Shown one piece after another: positions 50,731-60,200 of a stretch of DNA of 64,000 bases. A model generated the notes under the pieces. It had not been told where the DNA came from, did not search any database, and saw only the letters and a list, made by a program, of their open reading frames with translations. Both the position numbers and the translations under genes were made by a program. How positions within the stretch are numbered: the first letter of the stretch is position 1; every line of letters begins with the position of its first letter. The DNA is from Chitinophaga hostae (GTDB lineage: Bacteria; Bacteroidota; Bacteroidia; Chitinophagales; Chitinophagaceae), in contig NZ_JAGTXB010000009.1 of NCBI RefSeq assembly GCF_018224885.1, forward strand, positions 62,001 to 126,000, read 5' to 3'.

Positions 50731-53700
50731 TCAGTGGTTAACGAGGATTTTGCTAACCTGTACCTGGTTACCCGACTGTACCCGCAGGAAATAAATACCT
50801 GTTGGAAGCTGGTTTATATCTATTGTCTTATAGTTTCTTCCCTTGATCAGTACCGTGCGTTCCTGGTAACGGATATGCCCCTGTACATCGATCAACTGCA
50901 CGCTCGCCTGTCCTTCTCGCGGCCAATCCATCCAATACTGCAGCTGGTGGCCAAAGATACACCATAAGAGCTTTAACCACAGATCTTTATCTATCACAAA
51001 TACCGTTTTCACGGGGCTGTATTTCACCGTACTGTCCAGTCCTACCGTTTTTAAACGGTACAACGAAAATCCGGACCAGGGCTTTTCATCATAGCTGATA
51101 TAAGCAGACGCATCAGTAGTACTGCCATGTGCTACCACCGTATCCACCGGCTCAAAGGTTTGGAAATTCCTGGAACGCTCTACCACAAAGTGTTTACTGT
51201 TAATCTCATACGGCGTATTCCAGCTTACCAGCACTTTATTACCATCCATCTTTGCATCAAACCCGGTCACCGGCAATGGATTAGCCAAAACCTGCAGGCG
51301 ATAACGGCTCAATACCGGGTAATGGTCTGTGGTAGTGGAACCATAGCTGCTTACCAGTTTTTCCACCTGGGTTTGCACTCGTGCCGAACCAGGCACATAG
51401 GCTACCCCCACTTCATTGGAGGCAATGACGTTGTCAATCACGGATGGATAGCTCACGGTGGACCGCTGTCCCGATAAACTCAGTGGAAGCGTCAGCGGCC
51501 GGTAGTCGATGCTGTCGTTCATAAAGTCAATATAGGAAGTGGTGGTATCCGGTAACAGTTCCGTAGTAATGGTTTTGGACAGGTCATCATTAAAATCTCC
51601 CAACATAATAATATTCTTGTAAGTATACTGCCCATCCAGTGTATCTTTCAATTCCTTCAAACCATCTCTCCGCCTGTTCCAGGAAGCGATCTTTTCCGGC
51701 TTGGTACCGGTGTTGGCTTTGGCATGCAGCAAAATGAACTGTATCCTCGCGGAATCGTTATCCAGTTTGGCAGTAGCCTCCATCAGGTAAGGGAAACGGC
51801 CGGATGACCAATTGTAATAGGCATTGCTGCTGCCACCCTGTCGTAATACGCCATAGGTGCGGATCTTCCGGATCACGGCAGTTTTATACACAAATGCCAG
51901 CTTCTGAGCACTTACATAATCCACATCCTGTAAACTGTCGGCATAAGATCCATAATCTGATAATACATAGCTGTAGCCGGGCAATTGCTGAACCACTGCC
52001 CTGAAACGTGCGGTATCCACCACTTCTGCCAGCGCAAAAATATCTGCATCCAGCTTTTTAAGCACCGTTGTTACGTTTGCCTGTTGTAAGCTGTCGTTTG
52101 CCGGGTTTTGCACAGGGCTGCCAAACCATTCTATGTTCCAGTTCACCACTTTTAAAGACCGGAGCGAAGTGCCGGATAATGTAATGTGATGATCCGTAAA
52201 CCCGGCAGCAGTAAAGGTCAGATTGCCGTTATACGCCTGGTTGGCCGCCGCCGGAGCAAATTTTACATATACTTCACGGGGGCCCGACTGGATAACAGCC
52301 TGCGTAAAGGTCACCTGGCTGCTGTAATTGCTGCTGTCGAGCGACACCTTGAAACCCGCCGGTGCACTGATTTGCAGGTCGCCGCTAAAATCATTGGCCC
52401 AAAAACGAACGCTTTGCGCCTCTGATGTCTGACCGGATTTTACATAATCGAAATCCAGTGCAGCCGGACTGCTGTTCAGCGTAGGCGCCGGTGCCGCGGT
52501 AGTATCTTTTATTCCGAAATCGTCGATAGTCCAGCGGGCTGCCTGTACGGCGGGACCTGAAGTATACACAAAGGCAACATACACGTTGGCCTGTTTAAAG
52601 GATGTCAGATTAATACCGGAAGATAATTTCCATACATCGCTGCCGGCATCCGGAAAACGCCCGTTGACGGTGGTCCAGGTCGCCAGCCGCGGATCGCCGC
52701 TGCCGTTATAATCGGTAGAAACCCGCAGACTAAGAGACGGACCGGCAAAGGCAGTGCGACTGCTAAACTGCAGCAGCGGAAAATGTAAACCTGTCAGGTC
52801 AAAGGCCGGGGAAATCAGCCAGTCTTCATTTTCAACGGCGCCTCCGCTGTAGCCGTTTATCTGTATGCCATTGCTGTTATTTTGTCCAAAAGTAGTACAA
52901 CCCCAAAGCTGTGCACCGCTTATGCTATACTGTGTAAACCCGCCGCTCAGCTGGCTGCTGCCGTTGGGACTGCAGTCATTGAAGTTGTAATTGAGTTCCT
53001 GGTCACCGGTGATAAAGCCCCATTGTGTAGTATCACTGATACCGGCAAAGGCGTTATCTGAGAGGTCTTTTATAATACCGTTGTCCGCTGTAATATAATA
53101 ATGACGGTTAGGTTGGAGTATTTTCTTAATCGTCAGCGTATTACTGCCGATGATAACGGCAGCATTACCGATGGCAAAACTATCTGTTGCCCCTGTGCTG
53201 TTGTGCAGGTATATCCATCCGCTGCCCGCCTGTATATTTTCACTGAATATAATTTGGGGAGATGTAACAGGAGAAACCCCCACAGCAGCATTAGCCGGAA
53301 CCAGCTGGCTGATAACAGGCAAGGTAGTATCTCTGCCGGAACCGGCGGCCTGTATATTATCAATCGCAAACCCGGGCCTGGATCCTGCGCCGCTGATTTG
53401 CCTGTTTACCCAGCGTAACTGCACCAGTGCCTGGTTGTTGCAGGCCGGGGGGAGCATTACAGATTCGCTGACCAGGTGCTGAGGCTGGGTGATACCGGAT
53501 CCTGTTTGCGTAATAGTGTCATTCTGATAGGCTGTTTCGCCAATACTGGTAAAACTACCGGTGTCGCCTATACGATATTGTACCACTACTTCATTGATCC
53601 TGGAATTTGAATTACCGTCGTAAGGATTCCTGATGGTCATTACATCGTAACTCAGCTGTACATTTTGTTGCCCGCCGGTATTGATGGAAAGTACCAATGC

Positions 53701-54012
53701 GTTATCCGCACTTCCGCTATTCAGAAACCCAAGTTTGCCGGCATAGTTATATACGCCATTTGCTGTGGAAGAAGCACTGCCGCTGGCAATCAATGGTTTA
53801 TCGCCCGCCGGGGTTGCCGTATTGAAGCTGCCGGACGGCGCACCGCTTAGCAACCACCCCTGCCATCCCGCAGGGTAAAGGGTCGCAGATGCGGGCAACG
53901 CATCAAAATTCTGCTGATAAGGCAATGATTGCGCACCGGGATTGGTTTGACCAACCGCGCTTTCAGCCATAAAAAAACAAAGAAATAATAAGGAGCGTAA
54001 AGGTTTTTCCAT
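50731..54012 (-). CDS. Large secreted multidomain endonuclease/phosphatase-like protein with type IX-like C-terminus
   Basis: A 1093-residue protein with a signal peptide (MEKPLRSLLFLCFFMAESAVG). Domains in order: an N-terminal beta domain (~25-225); a bacterial Ig-like domain (~228-335, LVPANAAVGVSPVTSPQIIFSE); a choice-of-anchor J-like region (~340-505, ENEDWLISPAFDLTGL); an Ig-like domain (~510-615); an endonuclease/exonuclease/phosphatase domain (~620-905) with N624/E628 in NWNIEWFG, D806/N808 in GDFND and H897 in DHYPV; a fibronectin-like domain (~915-995); and a C-terminal sorting-like domain ending GIYFLRVQSGNQVQVSKILV. It probably acts as an extracellular nuclease or phosphodiesterase. 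The usual YPNP at the start of the sorting domain is replaced by LLWCIFGHQ. Confidence 0.88.
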   Translation of the reverse strand: MEKPLRSLLFLCFFMAESAVGQTNPGAQSLPYQQNFDALPASATLYPAGWQGWLLSGAPSGSFNTATPAGDKPLIASGSASSTANGVYNYAGKLGFLNSGSADNALVLSINTGGQQNVQLSYDVMTIRNPYDGNSNSRINEVVVQYRIGDTGSFTSIGETAYQNDTITQTGSGITQPQHLVSESVMLPPACNNQALVQLRWVNRQISGAGSRPGFAIDNIQAAGSGRDTTLPVISQLVPANAAVGVSPVTSPQIIFSENIQAGSGWIYLHNSTGATDSFAIGNAAVIIGSNTLTIKKILQPNRHYYITADNGIIKDLSDNAFAGISDTTQWGFITGDQELNYNFNDCSPNGSSQLSGGFTQYSISGAQLWGCTTFGQNNSNGIQINGYSGGAVENEDWLISPAFDLTGLHFPLLQFSSRTAFAGPSLSLRVSTDYNGSGDPRLATWTTVNGRFPDAGSDVWKLSSGINLTSFKQANVYVAFVYTSGPAVQAARWTIDDFGIKDTTAAPAPTLNSSPAALDFDYVKSGQTSEAQSVRFWANDFSGDLQISAPAGFKVSLDSSNYSSQVTFTQAVIQSGPREVYVKFAPAAANQAYNGNLTFTAAGFTDHHITLSGTSLRSLKVVNWNIEWFGSPVQNPANDSLQQANVTTVLKKLDADIFALAEVVDTARFRAVVQQLPGYSYVLSDYGSYADSLQDVDYVSAQKLAFVYKTAVIRKIRTYGVLRQGGSSNAYYNWSSGRFPYLMEATAKLDNDSARIQFILLHAKANTGTKPEKIASWNRRRDGLKELKDTLDGQYTYKNIIMLGDFNDDLSKTITTELLPDTTTSYIDFMNDSIDYRPLTLPLSLSGQRSTVSYPSVIDNVIASNEVGVAYVPGSARVQTQVEKLVSSYGSTTTDHYPVLSRYRLQVLANPLPVTGFDAKMDGNKVLVSWNTPYEINSKHFVVERSRNFQTFEPVDTVVAHGSTTDASAYISYDEKPWSGFSLYRLKTVGLDSTVKYSPVKTVFVIDKDLWLKLLWCIFGHQLQYWMDWPREGQASVQLIDVQGHIRYQERTVLIKGRNYKTIDINQLPTGIYFLRVQSGNQVQVSKILVNH

Positions 54013-54324
54013 AGAAAGTTTTTAGAAACGGGGTAATCAGATTTCGGTGTAATAAATCTACGCAATTACCTACAATCGCCGGTATGATTTTTTTGTTAAT
54101 AACTACTTCCGGTGGTGGTCTCCTGTTTCCATAGGAGGTTTACTGCAGCACAAAATCTTCCCCTGATCTTTTTTATTTAAAACTTGTGCCGGTTTGCATA
54201 GGTGCTGTATATTCACAGTAGCTGATGATAGTTATTATTTTTACAATATGTTTCTTGTCATCTTGTCAGTATAACCCTGCTGGCACACACTTTGAAAAAG
54301 TTCACAAAAAAAATCATATAGCCG
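54013..54324. other. Intergenic region between divergent genes, no gene seen
   Basis: This 312-base stretch separates the minus-strand secreted nuclease gene from htpG. TATTTTTA (54236) and TATGTTTC (54247) are near-matches to the -7 element but have no proper -33 partner. A weak 5-bp hairpin lies at 54118-54136. I see no CIRCE-type heat-shock element. Confidence 0.5.
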
Positions 54325-56154
54325 ATGCAAAAAGGTGCAATACGTGTTCAGACAGAGAACATATTTCCAATTATCAAAAAGTTCCTGTATTCAGATCATG
54401 AAATTTTTATCCGCGAACTGGTCAGCAATGCCGTGGATGCTACCCAGAAATTAAAGACATTGGCCAGTGTGGGCGAATTTAAGGGGGATCTGGGCGACAT
54501 TGCGATTAATGTTAGCGTGGATAAGGAAAAGAAAACGATCACCATTGCAGACCACGGTATTGGTATGACTGCAGAGGAAGTTGATAAATATATTAACCAG
54601 GTAGCATTTTCAGGAGCAGAGGAATTCCTGAAAAAATACAAGGGACAGGAGAATGGCACTAATATCATCGGACATTTTGGTCTGGGTTTTTATTCTTCTT
54701 TTATGGTCAGCAGCAAAGTGGAAATCTTTTCCAAATCCTGGAAAGACGATGCTGCCGCTGTTCGTTGGGAGTGTGACGGCAGTCCTGAATACGAATTGGA
54801 AGAAACCACCAAAGCCGATCGGGGAACTGAAATCGTAATGTATATTAACGAGGAAAGCGAAGAATTCCTGGAAGATGGCCGCATCCGTTCTATCCTGGAA
54901 AAATTCTGTAAGTTCCTGCCTGTTCCGGTTACCTTCGAAGGAACACAGATCAACAATACCAATCCCGCATGGACCAAGAAGCCAAGTGAACTGACTACGG
55001 AAGATTATCAGAATTTTTATAAAGAGTTATATCCTTACGCAGAAGCTCCGTTATTCTGGATTCATCTGAATGTGGATTATCCTTTTAATCTCACCGGTAT
55101 CCTGTATTTCCCGAAAATTAATAAGAGTTATGAGATGCAGAAAGATAAGATCAATCTGTACTCCAACCAGGTATACGTAACGGATGAAGTAAAAGACATT
55201 GTTCCGGAATTCCTGATGCTGCTGCATGGTGTGATCGACAGCCCGGATATCCCGTTGAACGTGAGCCGCAGCTATCTGCAGGGCGATCCCAATGTGAAGA
55301 AAATTAATGCGCATATCACTAAAAAAGTGGCCGACAAACTGGATGAAATATTCCGTAATGACCGTGCCTCTTTTGAAGAAAAATGGGATTCTATTGGTCT
55401 CTTCGTGAAATATGGCATGATGACCGATGACAAGTTCCTGGAGAAAGCCAATAAGTTCCTGATAATGGAAGATGTGGAAGGCGGTAAATTTTATACACAG
55501 GATGAATACCGCACTGAAACAACCGCCCTGCAAACCAATAAGGAAGGGAAGCTCGTGGTACTGTATGCCACTAATCCGGTGCAGCAGGACAGTTATGTGC
55601 AGGCTGCCAAAAATAAAGGCTTCAAAGTGGTGAAGATGGAAACCATGGTGGATGCGGCTTTCATTAATAACATGGAAATGAAATGGGATAACGTTTCTTT
55701 CACCCGTGTAGATGCGGATATTGCTGATAACCTGATTGATAAAGAAGAGAACACCACTACTGTATTATCGCAGGAGCAGGAAGGTACATTGAAGGAACTG
55801 TTTGGCACACAGGTAACCCAGCCAAATATCAAAGTGGAAATGAAAGGCCTGAGTGCAGATGCCCAGCCGGTAATTGTTACCCGCCCCGAGCTGATGCGCC
55901 GCATGAAAGATATGGCTGCCATGGGTGGTGGCGGAATGAGCTGGTACGCCAACATGCCTGATGAAATCAGTATGACAGTGAATGCCAATCACCCGGTATA
56001 TACCCATATTCTGAAAGAAAGCGATAATACTTTGCAGCAGAAGCAGGTGAAAAATCTGGCAGATCTGGCACTATTATCGCAGAACCTGTTAACAGGAGCT
56101 GATCTTACAGCATTTGTAAACAGAAGCGTGGAATTAATGGGCGAAAAAAAATAG
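54325..56154 (+). CDS. htpG: Molecular chaperone HtpG (Hsp90)
   Basis: A 609-residue Hsp90 homologue, a cytoplasmic ATP-driven chaperone. The GHKL ATPase domain shows ELVSNAVDA, ADHGIGMT and GHFGLGFYSSFMV. The middle domain has FWIHLNVDYPFNLTGILYFPK and DIPLNVSRSYLQ. The C-terminal dimerisation domain follows. Length is near the bacterial norm (~620). It lies alone on the plus strand. No clear heat-shock control element was found upstream. Confidence 0.96.
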   Translation: MQKGAIRVQTENIFPIIKKFLYSDHEIFIRELVSNAVDATQKLKTLASVGEFKGDLGDIAINVSVDKEKKTITIADHGIGMTAEEVDKYINQVAFSGAEEFLKKYKGQENGTNIIGHFGLGFYSSFMVSSKVEIFSKSWKDDAAAVRWECDGSPEYELEETTKADRGTEIVMYINEESEEFLEDGRIRSILEKFCKFLPVPVTFEGTQINNTNPAWTKKPSELTTEDYQNFYKELYPYAEAPLFWIHLNVDYPFNLTGILYFPKINKSYEMQKDKINLYSNQVYVTDEVKDIVPEFLMLLHGVIDSPDIPLNVSRSYLQGDPNVKKINAHITKKVADKLDEIFRNDRASFEEKWDSIGLFVKYGMMTDDKFLEKANKFLIMEDVEGGKFYTQDEYRTETTALQTNKEGKLVVLYATNPVQQDSYVQAAKNKGFKVVKMETMVDAAFINNMEMKWDNVSFTRVDADIADNLIDKEENTTTVLSQEQEGTLKELFGTQVTQPNIKVEMKGLSADAQPVIVTRPELMRRMKDMAAMGGGGMSWYANMPDEISMTVNANHPVYTHILKESDNTLQQKQVKNLADLALLSQNLLTGADLTAFVNRSVELMGEKK

Positions 56155-56266
56155 TATAACAACGCAATAAAAAAATATTTCGTTTCCTGTTTATTTTAGT
56201 TTTTATTTGCAGCAACCCCCGAAACTGCCAATAAAAAAAGCAAGAGAAAAATATTGGAAAAACCTA

Positions 56267-56295
56267 TCCCCCGGTATATTACCGGGGGATTTTTA
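56267..56295 (+). terminator. Intrinsic terminator after htpG
   Basis: A perfect 10-bp stem pairs 56267-56276 (TCCCCCGGTA) with 56280-56289 around TAT, followed by TTTTT. It lies 113 bases after the htpG stop and only 16 bases before the ATG of the next gene. Confidence 0.88.
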
Positions 56296-56310
56296 GTTTA
56301 TAGTAGTTAT

Positions 56311-57105
56311 ATGAAAAAAAGAGCAATTAAGATTTTAAGCCATGTCATTGTGTTGAGCGCGCTCGCACTTTTTTCCTGTTCCAAAACAGAAACAGCCAAA
56401 CCTGTTGAATCAGGTCAGCCAGGTAGTACTAAACCGGTTACACCTCCGCCGGGCGATACCTTCCCGGAACAAACACCCGGGATCACAGTAAGGAAAATAG
56501 ATACAAAAGGGGGAAACATCAGTAACTACCTGTTATATATCCCGGATACCTATAACAGCGAAAAAACTTATAAATGGCCGGTTGTCATTTTTCTGCATGG
56601 GCTGGGAGAGATGGGTAGTGATATCAATATGCTGAGAAATTCCGGTCTTGCAGAAGTGGTGAACGGGAAACCTTTTGTGATGATTGCGCCGCAATGCCTG
56701 AGTGGTTGGTGGAATCCGCAATACCTCGATATGGTATACAAAGAGGTATTGGCCAGTTACCATGTGGATCCCAGCAGGGTTTATCTGACCGGCCTGAGTA
56801 TGGGAGGATTTGGTACCTGGGATTGGAGCTCAGCGCATCCGGAGCAATTTGCCGCTATTATTCCTATTTGTGGCGGCGGAGATGTTAATCGTATGCCGGC
56901 GTTAAAAAATATGCCTGCATGGGTTTTTCATTCAGCAGATGACCCTATCGTAAATGTGGAAAACTCCCGGGTATTGGTAAAGGCGCTGAAAGCCCTTGGC
57001 AGCCCGGTGCTGTATACGGAATATCCTACAGGCGGACATGATGCATGGACCCGTACCTATGCCAATGCTGACGTATATACCTGGTTATTAAAACAGCATA
57101 AGTAG
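56311..57105 (+). CDS. Lipoprotein alpha/beta-hydrolase (esterase/phospholipase-like)
   Basis: A 264-residue enzyme with a lipobox ending at C23 (ALALFSC) and a Pro/Thr/Gly-rich linker. The hydrolase part shows the nucleophile S163 in GLSMGGFG, catalytic acid D211 in HSADDPIV, and H243 in GGHDAW. PVVIFLHGLGEMG is the oxyanion strand. It resembles predicted peptidase/carboxylesterase or acetyl xylan/feruloyl esterases anchored at the outer membrane. The start ATG 56311 is chosen because an upstream in-frame TTG lies before the terminator. Substrate unknown; ester carbohydrate or polymer is likely. Confidence 0.87.
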   Translation: MKKRAIKILSHVIVLSALALFSCSKTETAKPVESGQPGSTKPVTPPPGDTFPEQTPGITVRKIDTKGGNISNYLLYIPDTYNSEKTYKWPVVIFLHGLGEMGSDINMLRNSGLAEVVNGKPFVMIAPQCLSGWWNPQYLDMVYKEVLASYHVDPSRVYLTGLSMGGFGTWDWSSAHPEQFAAIIPICGGGDVNRMPALKNMPAWVFHSADDPIVNVENSRVLVKALKALGSPVLYTEYPTGGHDAWTRTYANADVYTWLLKQHK

Positions 57106-57149
57106 CTGATTTTTGTGGGTTATTGCGCTAAGAGCGGTACCCACTAAAA

Positions 57150-58859
57150 TTAATTACCACCCGTTCTGATATCTATTACTTTTAGCTGGAGGGAAGTTTG
57201 ACCATTCCATTCATTTTCATCGAGGGAAAACACCATATCGAATGGTTTCTTACTGGCGATGACCGGGAATTTTTCTGCCATATAAAAGCCGATGCCAGAC
57301 ATTGTTGGCCCGTATCTTCCTTGTTTTACGGAAAATTTGATATGTTCCTCTTTTACAATCTTTGAATAACCGTTGTCTACAAGATTCCTGGCAAGAAATA
57401 CGGGTCGGAGATTTTCCGGTCCGAGTGGTTCAAATTGTTTGAGTATATTAAAGAAGGCAGGTGTGATATCAGAGAAGTGAATTTCTGAATCGATCACAAT
57501 TTCGGGCACCAGCTGATCAGGATGTATTGTTTTGGCCACTACTTCCTCGAAACGTTCCTGGAATGCCTTCACATTTTCCGTTTTCAGTGTCATTCCGGCC
57601 GCATAAAAGTGGCCGCCATAGTTTTCGAGGAGATCTTTACACTGATGAATGGCTTCATATACATTAAAGCCCATTACCGACCGGGCCGATCCGGCTACCT
57701 TATCATTTGACTGGGTCAGGATAATAGTGGGACGGTAGTAGTATTTATCAATCAGGCGGGATGCTACGATACCTACTACTCCTTTATGCCAGTGGGCCTG
57801 GTAGAGGACTGTGGATTTTCTTTTGGCGATGTCTGCATCATTTTGGAGGAGCACAATGGCTTCCTGGGTGATGGTGCTGTCAATTTCTTTCCTGTCGAAA
57901 TTATCAGCATGCAGTACCGCAGCAATGGCTGCAGCCTTTTCCACATCGTTTTCAATAAAAAGATTTACCGCCTTTCTCGCATCGTCCATTCTGCCAGCTG
58001 CGTTTACACGGGGGGCAATTACAAAAACAAGATTGGAAATGGTCAGTTTTTCTTTCAGGGCGCTGAGCGTAATCAGCGCTTTGATACCCGGCAGGGGATC
58101 TTCATTTACTTTTATGAGACCATGAAAGGCCAGTATCCTGTTTTCACCGGTCATCGGAACAATGTCGGCAGCAATACTGGTGGCTACCAGGTCGAGGAAT
58201 TTATTGGCTTCTGAAGCGGGAAGTCCCCTTTTCTGAGCGAAGGCAGAAATCAGCTTGTAGCCGATACCGCAGCCGCTAAGTTCTTTATAAGGGTAGGGGC
58301 AGTCGGCCTGCTTGGGATTCAGGATCGCCACTGCCGGAGGTAATATTGCATCGGGTAGGTGGTGGTCGCAGATAATGAAGTCAATTCCCCATTCCTTTGC
58401 CGCCGTAATATATTCTATGGATTTGATACCGCAGTCGAGGGCAATAACAAGACTAAAGTCGTTGTCCCTGGCATACTCAATACCCTGCATGGAAATACCA
58501 TATCCTTCGCGGTAGCGGTGCGGTATGTAAAATTCGATGTTACTGTAGAGTTTTCGTAGAAAAGCGTACACAGTAGCAACGGCGGTAGTACCATCTACAT
58601 CATAATCGCCGTAAACCAGTATTTTTTCGTGTTGGAAAAAGGCCAGTTCAATACGGGAAATGGCTTTATCCATGTCTTTCATCTTCCAGGGATCGTGGAG
58701 ATCTTCCAGTGTTGGTCGAAAAAATTGGCGGGCAGCCTCAAAGTTGGTGACGCTGCGTTGTACCAGTAACCTGCATAGCAAGGGATGTATGCGTAATGAT
58801 GACTGTAGTAACTGTTCCTGATTTGGTTGATATGCCTTTACTGTCCAGCGTTTTTGCAT
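57150..58859 (-). CDS. recJ: Single-stranded-DNA-specific exonuclease RecJ
   Basis: A 569-residue DHH-family 5'-3' exonuclease used in recombination and mismatch repair. VYGDYDVDGTTA and ICDHHLPDA carry metal-binding Asp and His residues of the DHH domain; NAAGRMDDARKAV and GGHFYAAGMTL belong to the DHHA1 part. An OB-fold domain fills the C-terminus (about 455-569). Length and layout match the family. It stands 61 bases from the polyprenyl synthase gene on the same strand. Confidence 0.95.
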   Translation of the reverse strand: MQKRWTVKAYQPNQEQLLQSSLRIHPLLCRLLVQRSVTNFEAARQFFRPTLEDLHDPWKMKDMDKAISRIELAFFQHEKILVYGDYDVDGTTAVATVYAFLRKLYSNIEFYIPHRYREGYGISMQGIEYARDNDFSLVIALDCGIKSIEYITAAKEWGIDFIICDHHLPDAILPPAVAILNPKQADCPYPYKELSGCGIGYKLISAFAQKRGLPASEANKFLDLVATSIAADIVPMTGENRILAFHGLIKVNEDPLPGIKALITLSALKEKLTISNLVFVIAPRVNAAGRMDDARKAVNLFIENDVEKAAAIAAVLHADNFDRKEIDSTITQEAIVLLQNDADIAKRKSTVLYQAHWHKGVVGIVASRLIDKYYYRPTIILTQSNDKVAGSARSVMGFNVYEAIHQCKDLLENYGGHFYAAGMTLKTENVKAFQERFEEVVAKTIHPDQLVPEIVIDSEIHFSDITPAFFNILKQFEPLGPENLRPVFLARNLVDNGYSKIVKEEHIKFSVKQGRYGPTMSGIGFYMAEKFPVIASKKPFDMVFSLDENEWNGQTSLQLKVIDIRTGGN

Positions 58860-58920
58860 TATTATATTTTAGGCTTAAGCTATCCGCTCCTTCCGCATAT
58901 TACATTATTTTTTATTCTTT

Positions 58921-59886
58921 CTAAAATGTTCTGTCAGTAGTAAATCGCACAAGAGATTCTAACCCGTTTCTGACAGCATTTTCAGGAAACTTATTCAGGA
59001 TGGTAAGGGCTTCGTCGCGGTATTCAAACATTTTTTGCCGGGTATAGTCGATACCCCCGGATGCTTTTACCAGGCGGATCACTTCTTCTACCCGGTCCTT
59101 ATCGGTATTGTGATTTTTTACTATGTTAATAATTTTTCTCCTGGTTTCAGTGTTGGAATGTTCCAGTGTATAAATAAGCGGGAGCGTCATTTTTTTCTCA
59201 CGGATATCAATGCCGGTGGGTTTCCCGATTTTGGCTGAGCCATAATCGAACAGGTCATCTTTTATTTGAAAAGCAACGCCTACTTTTTCGCCAAACAGGC
59301 GCATTTGTTCTGTAGTATGTTCGTCGTTGCTGCTGCTCCATGCACCTGCAGCGCAGGCGGATGCCAGCAATGAGGCTGTTTTGCGGCGGATGATCTCGAA
59401 ATAGATATCTTCCTTAATATTCAGTTTACGGGTTTTTTCGATCTGCAACAGTTCGCCTTCACTCATTTCCTTTACCGCTTCCGACAAAATCTGTAAAGTC
59501 CGGAAGTCGTTATTGTTAAGAGACAGCAGCAAACCTTTGGACAACAGGTAGTCGCCCACCAGTACCGCTATTTTATTTTTCCACAGGGCGTTAATAGAGA
59601 AAAGTCCGCGGCGTTCATTGGCGTCATCCACCACGTCGTCGTGCACCAGGGTAGCAGTATGCAGCAATTCTACCAGCGCCGCTGCGCGATAGGTACTTTC
59701 CTGTATATGCTCGCTGAAAAGTTTCGCGGATAATAAAACAAACATGGGCCTGATCTGCTTCCCTTTCCGCTTCACAATATAATGCATGATCCTGTCCAGC
59801 AGTGGCACATGACTTTTTACCGAATCTGCGAACTTACTTTCAAAATCCTGTAATTCTTTACCTATCAGGTGTTTAATATCGTCCAT
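58921..59886 (-). CDS. Polyprenyl diphosphate synthase
   Basis: A 321-residue trans-isoprenyl diphosphate synthase with both Asp-rich motifs: HDDVVDDANERRG (DDxxD) and IKDDLFDYG. GKQIRPMFVLLSAKLF is the substrate-binding region. It makes a long-chain (C35-C45) side chain, probably for menaquinone, the usual quinone of this phylum and the likely partner of complex I encoded here. Chain length cannot be read from the sequence with confidence. It is divergent from the OmpA-family gene. Confidence 0.93.
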   Translation of the reverse strand: MDDIKHLIGKELQDFESKFADSVKSHVPLLDRIMHYIVKRKGKQIRPMFVLLSAKLFSEHIQESTYRAAALVELLHTATLVHDDVVDDANERRGLFSINALWKNKIAVLVGDYLLSKGLLLSLNNNDFRTLQILSEAVKEMSEGELLQIEKTRKLNIKEDIYFEIIRRKTASLLASACAAGAWSSSNDEHTTEQMRLFGEKVGVAFQIKDDLFDYGSAKIGKPTGIDIREKKMTLPLIYTLEHSNTETRRKIINIVKNHNTDKDRVEEVIRLVKASGGIDYTRQKMFEYRDEALTILNKFPENAVRNGLESLVRFTTDRTF

Positions 59887-60111
59887 GTATTAAATAAAAA
59901 AGGATTGCTAAGCTAGGTTTTATAAATCACATTTTAACATTTTGGCCTTTAATTTGTAGTTGGTGTGTAACATTCCTTTAACAAGAGATAAAGATTCCTT
60001 TAACACGGGGTATACATATCTTTAACTTAACTGAATTTAAGGTATATGAATACTTTCAGTTAAGCTTTAATTTTGAAGGACTTATCAATGAAAATAATAT
60101 TGCAAGAAAAA
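59887..60111. other. Intergenic region upstream of the OmpA gene
   Basis: This stretch lies between the minus-strand polyprenyl synthase gene and the OmpA-family gene promoter. It holds the TTTAAC boxes (separate entry) and a second -7-like TAATTTTG at 60068-60075. No gene is seen in it. Confidence 0.6.
59972..60026 (+). repeat. Three TTTAAC boxes at 22-bp spacing upstream of the OmpA gene
   Basis: TTTAAC starts at 59977, 59999 and 60021, exactly 22 bases apart. The first two sit in the identical 12-mer ATTCCTTTAACA. A fourth TTTAACA at 59933 is two periods (44 bases) upstream. The spacing of two helical turns suggests binding sites for a regulator on one face of the DNA, controlling the OmpA gene or the divergent polyprenyl synthase gene. 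Confidence 0.55.
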
Positions 60112-60142
60112 TTTGTATATTCATTTATGATATTTACCTTTG
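60112..60142 (+). promoter_or_regulatory. Promoter of the OmpA-family gene (Bacteroidota type)
   Basis: TTTG at 60112-60115, 19 bases, then TACCTTTG at 60135-60142: an exact consensus match, giving a leader of about 50 AT-rich bases. A second candidate -7, TAATTTTG, lies at 60068-60075 with a poor -33. Confidence 0.75.
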
Positions 60143-60200
60143 CTAGGTAAAAAACGGGTTATTAGTAAATTTTTAACAGTTTTTAATAAAAAAAACAATT

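Noticed and set aside
50940..51000. Frameshift in the C-terminal sorting domain
   Set aside because: Reading the other frames did not restore the YPNP motif, so a simple frameshift is not supported; kept only as an oddity.
56254..56310. Upstream TTG start for the lipoprotein hydrolase
   Set aside because: It precedes the terminator hairpin; ATG 56311 gives a clean lipoprotein signal.
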